DNA of 64,000 bases from Euglena gracilis (Eukaryota; Euglenida; Euglenophyceae; Euglenales): the NCBI GenBank assembly GCA_039621445.1, contig CP154956.1, positions 20,115,295-20,179,294 on the forward strand. The letters are read 5' to 3'. Under the pieces are notes generated by a model, which searched no databases, was not told where the DNA came from, and saw nothing but the letters and a program-made list of their open reading frames with translations. Below, piece after piece: positions 21,650-31,575 of this stretch. The position numbers and the translations under genes are program-made. Positions within the stretch are counted from its first letter, which is position 1. Every line of letters starts with the position of its first letter.

Positions 21650-23062
21650 TTGCCCGTCGACACCCTGAAGAAAGGAGCAGAGTTCACGAACGGGGAAGAA
21701 CTGAGAAAAGAAGTCAATGTCAATTCAATATTCAGAGGAGCAAGAACCAGACGAAAATCAATGGAGAAGTCAATTGTCCAGAAGACAGAAGCCAGCCCCA
21801 GCCCTTGGTGGGCAAAGACTGGGCCATGGGGGCCCAAAATGCTTCACAATTGGACAATCAAGGCCCGCACCTCAGGGGCATCTCCCCAAAGGCGCCCGGC
21901 AGCCTGGGCGCAATTTGGCCAGAAGATGGGGAGATGGTATCAAGGCCAAGGAGGTCAACACCACAGGGGCATGGAGGCCAGTTTTTCAAGCAAATCCCCT
22001 CAGGAAGGGGCAGAAAAGGTCTGTCCAACCCCCCTAATTCGTCCATCACAACAGCCACTCTCAAGGGACAGGGGGGGGGGGCACAGCAGCCCCCCCAGAT
22101 TTCCAATGGGGTTGGAGGCCAAGAAGAAATCAAGGCCTGGAAGACCACAAGGTGGATTATGTAAAAAAATTAGACATGGAAACCTTGGAAACCAGCAGGG
22201 TGGACCCACAGTGGCCACCAAGAAGCTAAGTAACCAGCAGGGTGGACCCACAGTGGCCACCAAGAAGCTAAGGAAGCTGCTGGAGAAATCCCCCGAGGGA
22301 CCCACAGTGGCCCTCTGCCAACAATGGGGGAAAAAGGGACCCACAGTGGCCCTTTCAATGACCCAGCCCCAGGAGGAAAAGGGACCCACAGTGGCCCTTT
22401 CAAGGACCCAGCCCCCAGAGGCAAAGGGACCCACAGTGGCCCTTTTGGAGGGAGGGGCAGAAACCCCTCCAACATTTATTCCTCAATTCCCAATTGTTCA
22501 ATCAAGGGGGGGACCCACAGAAGCCCCCCTATGGTATGTTAGCCAACCACATCAACATGGAGAAGACCAGATAGGCCAAACAGGGGCATTAAGCCCTATG
22601 GTATGTCTTCCAACGACAAGGTCATCCAGGGAGGTGAGCAGAGAGGGAGAGAGTGCATGCACATCCCCCCAGAAAAACTTTCTTTTTCCACTAGGGGACC
22701 TTGGGGTGCAATGTCCAACACCCCCAACCAAGCCCCCCCCAGAATCATCTTATCCAGAAAAGAAACTCAATGGAGGAAATATGGGGAGGCACCGCCCCCC
22801 ATCAAAAGTTGCCAAACAGCCTAAAATGTACAACATCCCCAGCCCAGCCCCCCCAAAATCGTCTCATCCAAGAAATAAACTCCACGGAGGAGAACTGTGG
22901 AGACACCCACCTCCATCAAAGGCTGAAAAAAAGCTTGAAATTGTGGACAAAAAATGCCCCCCCAACAAAATGTCAACTAATCAGGGATGGCATTCAACCC
23001 CCTTGGGTAAACCAACCAAATTTTTTTTGTTGTCCACCCACCCAAAAACCAGGCACATTTGA
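21650..23062 (+). CDS. Family A gag-like protein, A1
   Basis: An open frame of about 470 codons occupies the place of gag between the left repeat and RT. It is rich in Pro, Gly, Lys and Ser. The centre holds seven copies of a GPTVA motif (about 22,205-22,445), coming from a repeated GGACCCACAGTGGCC DNA unit. It has no zinc knuckle or known capsid fold that I can see. A second frame is also partly open, so the true frame is uncertain, and the last about 80 codons overlap the RT amino-terminal region in another frame. No ATG is clear at the start: the frame opens at a TTG, and the A2 copy has an ATG at the equivalent place (49,545). The function is inferred from position only. Confidence 0.55.
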   Translation: MPVDTLKKGAEFTNGEELRKEVNVNSIFRGARTRRKSMEKSIVQKTEASPSPWWAKTGPWGPKMLHNWTIKARTSGASPQRRPAAWAQFGQKMGRWYQGQGGQHHRGMEASFSSKSPQEGAEKVCPTPLIRPSQQPLSRDRGGGHSSPPRFPMGLEAKKKSRPGRPQGGLCKKIRHGNLGNQQGGPTVATKKLSNQQGGPTVATKKLRKLLEKSPEGPTVALCQQWGKKGPTVALSMTQPQEEKGPTVALSRTQPPEAKGPTVALLEGGAETPPTFIPQFPIVQSRGGPTEAPLWYVSQPHQHGEDQIGQTGALSPMVCLPTTRSSREVSREGESACTSPQKNFLFPLGDLGVQCPTPPTKPPPESSYPEKKLNGGNMGRHRPPSKVAKQPKMYNIPSPAPPKSSHPRNKLHGGELWRHPPPSKAEKKLEIVDKKCPPNKMSTNQGWHSTPLGKPTKFFLLSTHPKTRHI

Positions 23063-24660
23063 ACCTGCACCAAGCAGAAAGAATACTGCAAAAATCTGGA
23101 TCCGTAAAGAGGGTGAGGGATTCAACCACCCAGCACCTAAACCCCTGGTTTCTGCTTTCGAAACCAGAAGGGGAGCAGACAAAATGGAGATTAATAAGAG
23201 ATTGCAGGGAGTTAAATAAAAAGTTCCAAGTGAAACCTTTCAAGCTGGATCACATCCAGCACATTTTTCCAGTTTTGGAAAAAGGCCACTGGGCAGCAAA
23301 ATAGACCTAAAAGATGCTTACTTCCACATCCCAGTGAGCCAGGCCCTAAGGCCATTTCTAAGACATCGGGTGGGGGGCAGACCTGGGAATTCCAGGCAGG
23401 CTGTTTTGGTCTGAACGTAATTCCCCAAATTTTTATGTCAGTAATGAAGACATTCAAAAAGCTGTGGAGGAAAAGGGGCGTCCAGGTATTTATTTACCTG
23501 GACGACATTTTACTGGTGGCTCCAACACAAATCATCTTACAAAATCACCTGAACACAGTGGTCAGGGATTTAATCAAATCAGGGTTCAAAATCAATGTGA
23601 AAAAGTCCACCATACAGCCCACCCAAATCGTAAATCATCTTGGATTTCAACTAAACTTCCAAGAGGGAAAATTACAGGTGTCACCCCAGAAAATAAAAGC
23701 GGTGAAAAAGGAGCTGGGAAATTGGTGAAAAAAGATTACATGTCAAAAAGGCAACTGGCTGCCATTTTGGGCCAAATCAGATGCAATCTAATGGCCCTGC
23801 CCTTTCTAAGGGCCTTTACGGATGCACTGGCAATTTTTTTGGTGGAAAATTCCACAGCCCCCTGGGACTCAAAGCACCCCATTTCCCAAAGAATAAAGGC
23901 CCAATTAAGGGAAGTAAAAATTCGGCTGAACACCTGGGGGGCAGACCCTTCCACCAAAGTGCAACCAGGGAGTTGCACTCAGACAGCAGCACCCACGCCT
24001 GGGGGGGACTGGACATTCGAGCAGGCAAAATTGTGCAAGAATTTTGGAGGGAAAACTCCATTTTGCACAGAAACGTCAAGGAATTAAGTGCAGCAATAAG
24101 CACAGTTCAAAGCCTCAGCCAACCAGGAGAAACTGTGTCCCTGTCAGTGGACAATCAAGTAATTTACTATTACTTAACAAAAGGGGGGGGGGCAGAGAAG
24201 ACCCCTTCAATTCCATGCTAAGACCCTTCTTCAAATGGTGCATGGAGCACAACGTAAACCTGCAAGTAAAGTGGGTCCCTTCAAAGGAATGCCTGGCAGA
24301 CACCATAAGCAGGTGGGAAATGGACAGGGGGGATTATTCCCTAGACCCCCAACTTTTTCAATGGCTGAGGCAGCAGTTCAAAAATTACATCAGCCTGAAA
24401 ACAGACCTTTTTGCCTCACCAGGAAACAAAAAACTGCCACAATTTGTGGCCAGGTGGCCCCACTGGGAAGCCACAGCAGTGGATGCATTGCAATGTCCAC
24501 TGGACCACATTTCTCCCTGGATGAAGAATGTTTCCACAAGCCAAAGTTTTGATGGTCACCCCCTACTGGGAATCAGCCACATGGTGGCCCCAGTTAATAA
24601 AAATGAAAGTACCAGGGACCCCCTGCCTGAAAATCACCCCTTACAAGGGTATGTTTACCA
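22976..24660 (+). pseudogene. Family A RT-RNase H (pol), A1, frameshifted
   Basis: RT pieces occur in order: KWRLIRDCRELN, motif A (IDLKDAYFHIP, about 23,302), CFGLN, YLDD (23,495-23,506), then RNase H with SVDNQVIYYYLTK near 24,150 and WVPSKECLAD near 24,290. Loss of one A near 23,300 (four instead of the five in A2) and changes near C/G runs split these over several frames. The methyltransferase-like segment is damaged: DLFASPGNKKLP.F is intact, but the YANPPW block is deleted after CPLDHI near 24,510. RT would copy the element RNA and RNase H would degrade it. Confidence 0.75.
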
Positions 24661-25635
24661 ATTGCAGGGGGGGGGAAATGCCACCCCCCAGGTGGCCTCT
24701 GCTTTGCATGATTTGCTCAGGAAGATTTTGGAGGGGAAACAAGTACAAAATTCGACCATTAACGATTTCCTGGGCAGAAACCCCAGTTTAAAGCGTTATC
24801 AAAGTGCTTTTATGCTGTTATGGATGATTTTGTACAAAATGGGGCTACCCCCCCCTGAAGCCACCACTGACCAAGTGGTTGACGCTTTAATCCAACTGTT
24901 TCAATTTTCAAAGGCCCAAACACGCAATGCATACAGTGCTATGCTATTGATCCCTGGCTTTGGGGGCCTGAGGTTCCATACCGTGTTGGCACCTTACAAA
25001 AGGTTTTGGAACCAAAACCTGGAGATTTATGGTGCATTCTGGGATCCCCTCCCAATCCTCCTGGGGCTGGCACAGTCCCCCCTGCCCTCCGATATATATG
25101 TACATTGCACACACAATTCATTTTCTGTTCACGAATCCTCTGTTTATACAGAAGTTCAGATTTGGCACAGGTCCAAAGAACCACCAGTGTGTTGGGGGGG
25201 GCACCCTACATCAAAATTAAACGTAAAAGGCAAAAGCTCCATAAGTGGGAGCGAGTTGCCTCCTGTCACCAGTGCCCCCAAATCAGTCCCTTTCATTTAA
25301 TGATGTCTTATGTGGCAGCAACACGTTTCCTAATGAAACCTGGGGGCCCCCTCTTAATTACGTTAAATCCCCCCTACGAAGCCATTAAGGCAGACACCAT
25401 TGCTTCTACCACCAAAATACTTTTTGACCTAACAGGGGGTAACCCCCCAGGTTTGGTGACCCTACTCCACCAGAGGGGCAGGGGTTGGTTTGCTCAAAAA
25501 ATTAGGCCTTTCTGCCCAAGAAGTTTGTGAAATTGGTCAATTTAAGGGGTGGAGGCTTTCACAGCCCACTATCAGAGACTTGATGCCCAAGGTTCTTTGG
25601 AGAATGCCCTGGCCCCCTTTTTTCAGTGCACAATC
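24545..25635 (+). pseudogene. Family A tyrosine recombinase, A1, inactive
   Basis: The core-binding region (LLRKILEGKQ, then GRNPSLKRYQSAF) is in frame 2 from about 24,545. It is followed by the catalytic domain with the first Arg region near 25,140-25,190 and the box II segment near 25,468. At the catalytic HxxR position the codons read Tyr-Ser-Thr-Arg instead of His-Ser-Thr-Arg. The Trp of the GQW motif is lost to a frameshift, while the AHY tyrosine remains near 25,570. A tyrosine recombinase would join a circular DNA intermediate to the target through a phosphotyrosine bond. This copy should be dead. Confidence 0.7.
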
Positions 25636-25639
25636 TGGC

Positions 25640-25742
25640 CTCACAATGGCAAAGTGCGGAGCCTGAGGTGTGTCGTACTCCATCGAGGCAAGCCGAAAAT
25701 GGAGGAAGGGACACCGAGGGCGAAGCACAAAGACATTGTGAG
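25640..25742 (+). repeat. A1 internal complementary region
   Basis: CTCACAATGGCAAAGTGCGG..GGTGT mirrors the left outer end, with one mismatch. The following segment, from CGTACTCCATCG to GACATTGTGAG, mirrors the right outer end. In DIRS elements this region templates joining of the two ends during circle formation. Confidence 0.8.
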
Positions 25743-25892
25743 CCCGAACCCCCCCACCCACATACGAAAATTTGTCTTCAAACGCCTTCGGCAAGAAGAT
25801 GGGGGCCAGGGGGACCCCCCTTTTTCTCTGGGGGGGGGGGGACCCTCCCCAGGGAAAAAGGCAGCGCCATGGTCGCCACGTCGGAGACAATG

Positions 25893-26054
25893 CAGCCAAC
25901 TCCGGCGAGGTGGCACTAAGCGGGACCTCCTAACCCAGCGCAGCAAACAATCACACAACAAACCGCCGGCGAGCAAGGCATGGCCTCAAAATGTCTTTGT
26001 GCTTCGCCCTAGGTGTCCCTTCCTCCCTTTTCGGCTTGCCCCGAGGTAGTACGA
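25893..26054 (+). repeat. A1 right inverted terminal repeat
   Basis: It runs from AGCCAACTCCGGCGAGG to GTAGTACGA. The inner 100 bases are the inverse of the left repeat, and the outer 60 bases match the second half of the internal complementary region. Confidence 0.8.
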
Positions 26055-26166
26055 TTCTCTTTCTCAATGTTTTTTTATTTCAATTTTTGAACTGCTTCTA
26101 ATTGATGGGCTGCTGCGCTCCTTCTGGGTTTTGAAAAAAAAATGCAGCAGTCCGGGGGAAAACCGT

Positions 26167-26310
26167 GACCATTCGGGCTCCGAACTGCGAGATGGTGAGG
26201 TCCTGCTTTCCTTGTCGGCTGTTCTGTTCTGGTGTGTTTGTGTGTGCGTGGGGGGTGCTTCTTACTGCTTTTTGTAGCCGGAGTTGGCTGATTCCTAATT
26301 CTGCCCTTCG
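26167..26310 (+). repeat. B1 left inverted terminal repeat
   Basis: The outer 33 bases (ACCATTCGGGCTCCGAACTG to GGTGAG) are mirrored in the internal complementary region. The inner part, from GTCCTGCTTTCCTTGTCGGC to GCCGGAGTTGGCTGA, is mirrored at 30,566-30,660. Confidence 0.8.
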
Positions 26311-26426
26311 ACCTCACGGAGAAATAATTTTCAACTCAACGAGTTCAACAACGTTAACCAAGCGACCAATCAATACAGAGGAGGAAGAGCAATTCAGACG
26401 ATGAAGAAAAACGGAGGAAGAAAACT

Positions 26427-27249
26427 TTGACTTCCATGAAAGATGCAACCTACCTGATGTCCAGTGGCCCGGCAGAGCAAAAGAGAACCCCAAGGAAGGC
26501 AGCAGAAGCTGGAGAAGATGGAGTTCCGGCAGGCGCTGTAGACGATGACGGGGCAGGAGCAGAGCACCAGTCCGTGGCCGTCGCAACCCCAGCACCTCCC
26601 AATTTCGAAAAAAAACTTCAGTTCCAACAGTTCAACGACGGCCATGGACCCTGGACAGTGGGGGCCAGAAAGTCGAGGAGACAAAGACACCAGCAGCCCA
26701 CAGCCCAGAGGGAAAGTAATGGGAAGACAGGTCTGGCAGACTACCCCACCATTTTCACATCCACACCCCCCATCCAGGGAGAATATTCCACGGGAGAATG
26801 GTCGGCATCAAGGGCATGGAGACCCTTTTCAACAAGGCTATGGCAGCCATCATCAGCAGGGGCATGGAGCCCAGCTGCAAGGCTATGGAAGCCTGAAGCA
26901 AATGCTGCAAAACGGCCACTGGGGAAAGGTATTTCCAACTTACCCCACAGCCCTCTCAAACATAAACCCCCCAGGGGCTGCCGATCAATGCAGCCAGCAG
27001 CCTCCCATTCAAAGACAGAAGGCCAATGGAAGTCATTGTATTCAAGATCAAGAGGCCAACGGAGGCCAGGGGATGCATCAAGACCTCAAGGCCAACGGAG
27101 GCCATTTCAATCAAAACAGGGAGGTCATTGGTGGCCAAAATATGATTAAAAGTCAGAAGGCCAGTGGGGGCCACTGCATTCAAGATCACCACATCAGCCC
27201 TTGGGGGGGAGGCACAAGATTGGCTGCAACAGGGCCCCCCAGAAGGTAA
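26427..27249 (+). CDS. Family B gag-like region, B1
   Basis: Two frames overlap here. The first (26,427-27,149) starts near the element 5' end and contains NDGHGPW followed by basic residues, a motif shared with A2 (SDGHGPWQTVVRRP) and B2 (NDGHGPWTTVVRKS). The second (26,545-27,249) has repeats of QGYGSHHQQGHG and QKANG.H.IQD type, from a GGCCAATGGAGGCCATT-like DNA unit. In B2 the GYGS frame continues into RT. The protein probably coats element RNA like other gag-like proteins, but no capsid or zinc-knuckle motif is visible. Confidence 0.5.
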
Positions 27250-29390
27250 TCAACCCACCCCTCTCTGCTATATGTGTACCACCCCACTGCAGTCACAGAC
27301 CTTCCCCCGCCTTTCAAAAACAGGGGGAAAACCTGGCATCAAGCAGCCCTGTGGCAGGGCCAGAGGTGACCCCAGTGACGGGGCAGCCAGAGAGAACCCC
27401 AATGATGGGGCAGCCAGGGGAAAGGACCCCAGTGATGGGGCCTGTGAAATCCCCAGAAACATTACACCCAGGAGTGCCCCCCTATAGAGCCCTGCAAGCC
27501 AGCGTTCCCCATTGGGTCAAGGCAGGAGCCAGCACAGAGGAGTTAAACTTAATAAGGGAAGGGGTCATGGCAGATCTTCCCCTCCCCCCTCAGATGTCCT
27601 TAAAAGTTCCCTTTAAAAACTCCTCAAGAAGTAATGACTGCCCAGAAAATTCTGAGAGAATACGAATGTGCAGGGGCAACCAGGCAAATACCCCCAGAGG
27701 AGGCGAAACATGTTGTCCCTTATTTCATCATTTCCAAAAAAAGGAAGGGGAAAAGACAAAGGAAAGACTAATTTCAGATTGTCAACAGTTAAACCTCCAT
27801 TTCACCCCCCAGAAGTTCAGATTGGAAAACATGGGAAACATCTTCCCATACGAAAAAGAAAGGTTGGTTCTGTGTAAAAATAGATCTGAAAGATGCTTAT
27901 TTCCACTTAAAACTGCACAGCAGCCTGGAAAAACATGTTTGTATGCAGGTGGGTGGGGGAAACTTGGCAATTTCAAGCTGCATGCTTTGGTATAAGCAGC
28001 CTGCCACAAAAATTTATGACTCTCATGAGAGTCAAGGAAAGAAAATGGAGAAAGGAAGGAAAGGTAGTTTTCATCTACCTGGACGACATTTTGCTGGTAG
28101 CCCCCAGCAAAAAGACAGCAGCCCAGCATTCGGCAGAAATAAAACAGGACCTTTTACTGGCAGGTTTCAGATTAAACCTTCCCAAATACTATTTGGAACC
28201 CACACCCACACACAGGAAATGAAGCATTTGGGCCAGTGTATCAATTTGGAAAAAGGCCAACTGGAAATTCCTCACGAAAAATAAAATCCTCCAGAAAGAA
28301 GCTAGGCAAGGTGCTCACAGCACAAAAAATGAGCTGCAGAAACCTCAGTTCTATTGTGGGGCAGGTCAGAAGCTATTTAGTCTCCAGGCCATTTATCAGA
28401 ATTATGACAGATCAGCTTTGCAAAATGGTGGATTTGCTCATCAAGTGGGGTTGGGACCACACCATGACCATTCCCCAGGGGTCAAAGATCAAATTGTGGA
28501 GTTAAAAACGTGTTTACAGCCAGGGGGTGGCAGGGCATTTCAATCCCAAGCCTCTCAGGAACTCTTTTTAGACTGCAGCACCTGACAATGGGGGGAGGGG
28601 GGGCTGGACAAAGATTCATGCGAAAAGGTGCAGAATTTTTGGAGCGACCTGCATGTCCTTCATATCAACCAAAAACAGTTGCAAGCTTCAGTGGAAACCG
28701 TAAAAGTACTAGCCAAGCCAAAGCAAACGATTGTGCTTCATGTGGACTGTCAGGTGGGGATGCAAAAAGCCCTTCCTCAGTTCTGTCTTAAAACGCTGTA
28801 TCACTGACAAGAAAAGCAAATCAATTTGCAGGTGGTTTGGGTTCCCACAAAGAGCAATTGGCATACTCCCTGACCACGGAGCAAAAGGACCCAGGGGATT
28901 ATACCCTAAACCTAAACATTTTTCACAAAAATCTTCAATTTTTCAGAAAGGACATAACCCCAGAGGTGGACATGTTTTGCACACCCAGCAACAAAAAATT
29001 TCCCAAGTTTGTTTGTCGATACCCCCACCAAGGGGTATCGACAAACAAATCCTTAAGGGCAGACTTGAGGGACCTCCCCCAAGTTTATGCAAACCCCCCC
29101 CTGGAGCATCATTCCCCAGTTGGTTCAAAGATTAATGGTAAACCCAGACCTGCATTGTCTGATGATCGTACCCCACTGGGCTTTGACATCATGTTGGCGC
29201 CAATTAATGTCAATCAGGCAGCCACAAAGCAAAGTTTTTCTGGTACCCCCCCCCCAGTGGGGTCTGTTCACCAACTGCTGGGGGGAGGAAATGTCCCCCC
29301 CCAAGGTGGAATTTGGCTGCTTGATTGTGTCAGGCAAATATTACAGTCCCAGGAAGTTTCGATGTCCAGTATCGACACTTACGTAAAAAA
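27250..29390 (+). pseudogene. Family B RT-RNase H-methyltransferase-like pol, B1, frameshifted
   Basis: Order on the plus strand: HWVKAGASTEELNLIREGV (RT entry), KTKERLISDCQQLN, motif A KIDLKDAYFHLKL (27,877 on), GETWQFQAACFG motif B, YLDD (28,076-28,087), RNase H with HVDC near 28,740, MFCTPSNKKFPKFV, then YANPP near 29,085. Motifs A and B are in different frames, offset by +1 at GTGGGTGGGGGAAAC. The codons for NPPW contain eight C residues where seven would keep frame. Enzyme roles are as in other DIRS elements. This copy cannot make an intact product unless frames are corrected. Confidence 0.75.
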
Positions 29391-30232
29391 TCTGGGAAAT
29401 GTCAAAAGATATGACTCAGCCTACAGGACATTGGTGGGCCAATTGTTGCACAAAGGGGTGCCCCTGCAGGACTGCGCAGTCCACAGGATGGCTGAGGCCA
29501 TCCTTGATCTTGCTGTTCACAGCCTCAACACTGCACGAAATGCATATGCAGCAGATTTGTTACTCCCATGGTTTGGTTCATTGAGGTTTTCCCCTCTTTT
29601 GGCTTGGAAGTGGAATTCCAATGTCTGCCAGTATGCCCATTTTTGGGACCCCGCTGACTTCCTAGGAAACATCATCAGGAATTCAAACCCCCTCTCAGAC
29701 CTTTCTTTTAAAGAGCTCAGAAACAGACTCATCACGTGTTGGAGGCTTTTGTCCCTCCACAGGGGGGTTGATCTAGCCAGGACGCAGCGAAAAATCGGTT
29801 TCGCGGGGGAAAAAGTTTCATTTTATTGCAAAGGAAAGGGTGGCAATTCCCAAGACGGGAGTAAATTTTGAGTTTGCCACACACCCCCCTCATAAGCCCC
29901 TGGCATTTATTGAAAGAGTATGTGGCAGCCCACATGGTTGGGCACAAAAATATCTTGTTATGGTCTTTGGATGGTAAAAGACCTTTGACTTCAGAAAGAG
30001 TGAATTCCCTGACCAAAGAACTTCTGCAAGAGGGGGGGGGGTGGAAACCACCCACTGGAAAACCCACAGCACCAGAGGGTCTGGGGTTTTATGGTGGAAA
30101 AATGCGGGGTTGCAAGTGGAAGAAGTCCAGCAGCTGGGTCAGTTGAAAAATTTTTGGGCCTTCCAAGCTCATTATTTGAGGCTGGGTGTCGTGCCAAAAA
30201 TTCAAAAAATTATGGCCCAACGGGGGGTGAAC
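29180..30232 (+). pseudogene. Family B tyrosine recombinase, B1, frameshifted
   Basis: The core-binding part (QILQSQEVSMSSIDTYVK, KRYDSAYRTL) is open to about 29,870. The first catalytic Arg is in SLHRGVDLA (near 29,760). After an interruption and a run of ten G (30,032-30,041) the frame resumes with HSTR (30,065-30,076) and the AHY tyrosine at 30,173-30,175. The conserved Trp after GQ reads Leu here (GQLKNF), while B2 has Trp. Confidence 0.75.
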
Positions 30233-30237
30233 ACTAC

Positions 30238-30337
30238 CTCACCATCTCGCAGTGCGGAGCCCGAATGGTGGGGGACTGCCACGACACAGGAAGGAGGAGG
30301 AAGGGACCAAGAGGACGAAGCACAAGAATATGGTGAG
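30238..30337 (+). repeat. B1 internal complementary region
   Basis: CTCACCATCTCGCAGTGCGG..GAATGGT mirrors the left outer end. The segment from ACTGCCACGACACAGG to ATATGGTGAG mirrors the right outer end. Confidence 0.8.
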
Positions 30338-30565
30338 CCCAACCCCCCCCCCCCACCCAACAAATATGCCGAAAACGAAAGACATCCCAGCCAGAAAGAG
30401 GACCGCCCACCAAGCAGCCCCAACCACCCACCCCGAAACACACCAAAAAGAGAAAGCCATCCCCACCTCGGGGGGTGCCCCCCACCAAGCAGCCGTGTAT
30501 GAGGGGGGGGGGGCGGGGCCACGACGATTCAGCTTCGCCAATGTGTCGGAGGAGGCCTCATCATC

Positions 30566-30721
30566 GCCAACTCCGGCAACAAAGGCGCAGTAAGAAGCAC
30601 CCCCCGCGCACACAAAAACACACCAGAACAGAACAGCCGGCAAGGAAAGCAGGACCTCACCATGTTCGTGCTTCGCCCTCTTGGTCCCTTCCTCCCCCTT
30701 CCTGTGTCGTGGGAGTCCTAG
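30566..30721 (+). repeat. B1 right inverted terminal repeat
   Basis: The inner segment, GCCAACTCCGGCAACAAAG to GCAGGACCTCAC, is the inverse of the left repeat. The outer segment ends GTCGTGGGAGTCCTA. Confidence 0.8.
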
Positions 30722-30823
30722 ACCCAGGACGGATGGGCCTCACGTGCGAAGAACAAAGATGGGTCCTGCCTTCTTCGCGAACCGACGCCGGAAGGTGGAC
30801 GGGGCGGTGCGGAGTGCGCAGCA

Positions 30824-30893
30824 GACACCTCGGGCTCTGCACTTTGTCACTGTGAGGCATGCTCTGTTGCGCCGGGTTAGGAGTCCCTGCTTA
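30824..30893 (+). repeat. Solo family A left-end fragment
   Basis: GACACCTCGGGCTCTGCAC followed by a shortened inner repeat (GTTAGGAGTCCCTGCTTAG). It is joined directly to the right end of fragment A3. Confidence 0.6.
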
Positions 30894-31575
30894 GCGTACT
30901 CCCTCGCGGAAAGCCGACCAGGGAGGAAGGGGCACCGAGGGAGAAGCACAAAGACATTGTGAGGACATGCCTTGCTCGCCGGCGGCTGGTTGTGATTTTT
31001 TGGTGCGCTGGGTTAGGAGGTCCTGCTTAGTGCCGCCTCGCCGGAGTTGGCTGCATTGTCTCCGACGTCGCGACCATGGCGCTGTTTCTTTCCCTGGGGG
31101 TGATCTCCTTCACCTCCCCCCCACCTGGCCCCCATCTTCTGATCGAGGGCGTTTGAAGAAAAATTTTCTTATATGGGTGGGGGGTCGGGCTCACAATGTC
31201 GTTGTGCTTGGCCCTCGGTGTCCCTTCCTCCATTTTCGGCTTGCCTCGAAGGTGTACGAGACACCTCGGGGTCCGCACTATGCCATCGTGAGGCCAGATT
31301 GTGCACTGAAAAAAGCGGGGCCAGGGCACATTCCAAAGCACCTTGGGCACCAAGTCTTTGACAATGGGCTGTGAAAGCCTCCACCCCTTCCCACTGACCA
31401 ATTTAACAAACTTCCTGCGCAGAAAGGCCCGATTTTTTTGAGCAAACCAACCCCTGCCCCTTTGGTGGAGTGGGGTCTCCAAACCCTGGGGGGGGGGCAC
31501 CCAATGCTGGGCCAAAAAGCTATTGGTGATAGAAGCAATGGTATTTGCCTTAATGACTTTATAGGGGGGTCGCTG
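30894..31575 (-). mobile_element. Family A 3' fragment A3 (YR end, ICR, right repeat)
   Basis: Read on the minus strand: the end of the YR gene (LVSGKGWR and downstream, 31,300-31,575), the internal complementary region (31,190-31,292, with ACGAGACACCTCGGGG), a spacer, and the right terminal repeat ending GAGGGAGTACG at 30,894. The 5' two thirds are missing. The spacer at 31,080-31,130 matches the place where B2 inserted into A2. Confidence 0.7.

Larger units (their letters stand above)
21515..26054 (+). mobile_element. DIRS-like retrotransposon A1 (family A), complete ends
   Basis: The left end GACACCTCGGGCTCCGCAC and right end ...GTAGTACGA bracket 4,540 bases holding a gag-like frame, RT-RNase H, a damaged methyltransferase-like segment and a tyrosine recombinase. 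The internal complementary region at 25,640-25,742 equals the reverse complement of the left outer end followed by that of the right outer end. Inverted inner repeats lie at about 21,545-21,640 and 25,893-25,995. This is the DIRS layout, which allows circle formation and recombinase-mediated insertion without target duplication. The pol and YR genes carry frameshifts, so A1 is inactive. Confidence 0.85.
26167..30721 (+). mobile_element. DIRS-like retrotransposon B1 (family B), complete ends
   Basis: The left end GACCATTCGGGCTCCGAAC and right end ...GTCGTGGGAGTCCTA bracket 4,555 bases. The layout is the same as in family A, with different terminal sequences: left repeat, gag-like frames, RT-RNase H-NPPW segment, YR, internal complementary region (30,238-30,337), right repeat. 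It begins only 112 bases after A1 ends, in the same orientation. Multiple frameshifts make it inactive. Confidence 0.85.
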
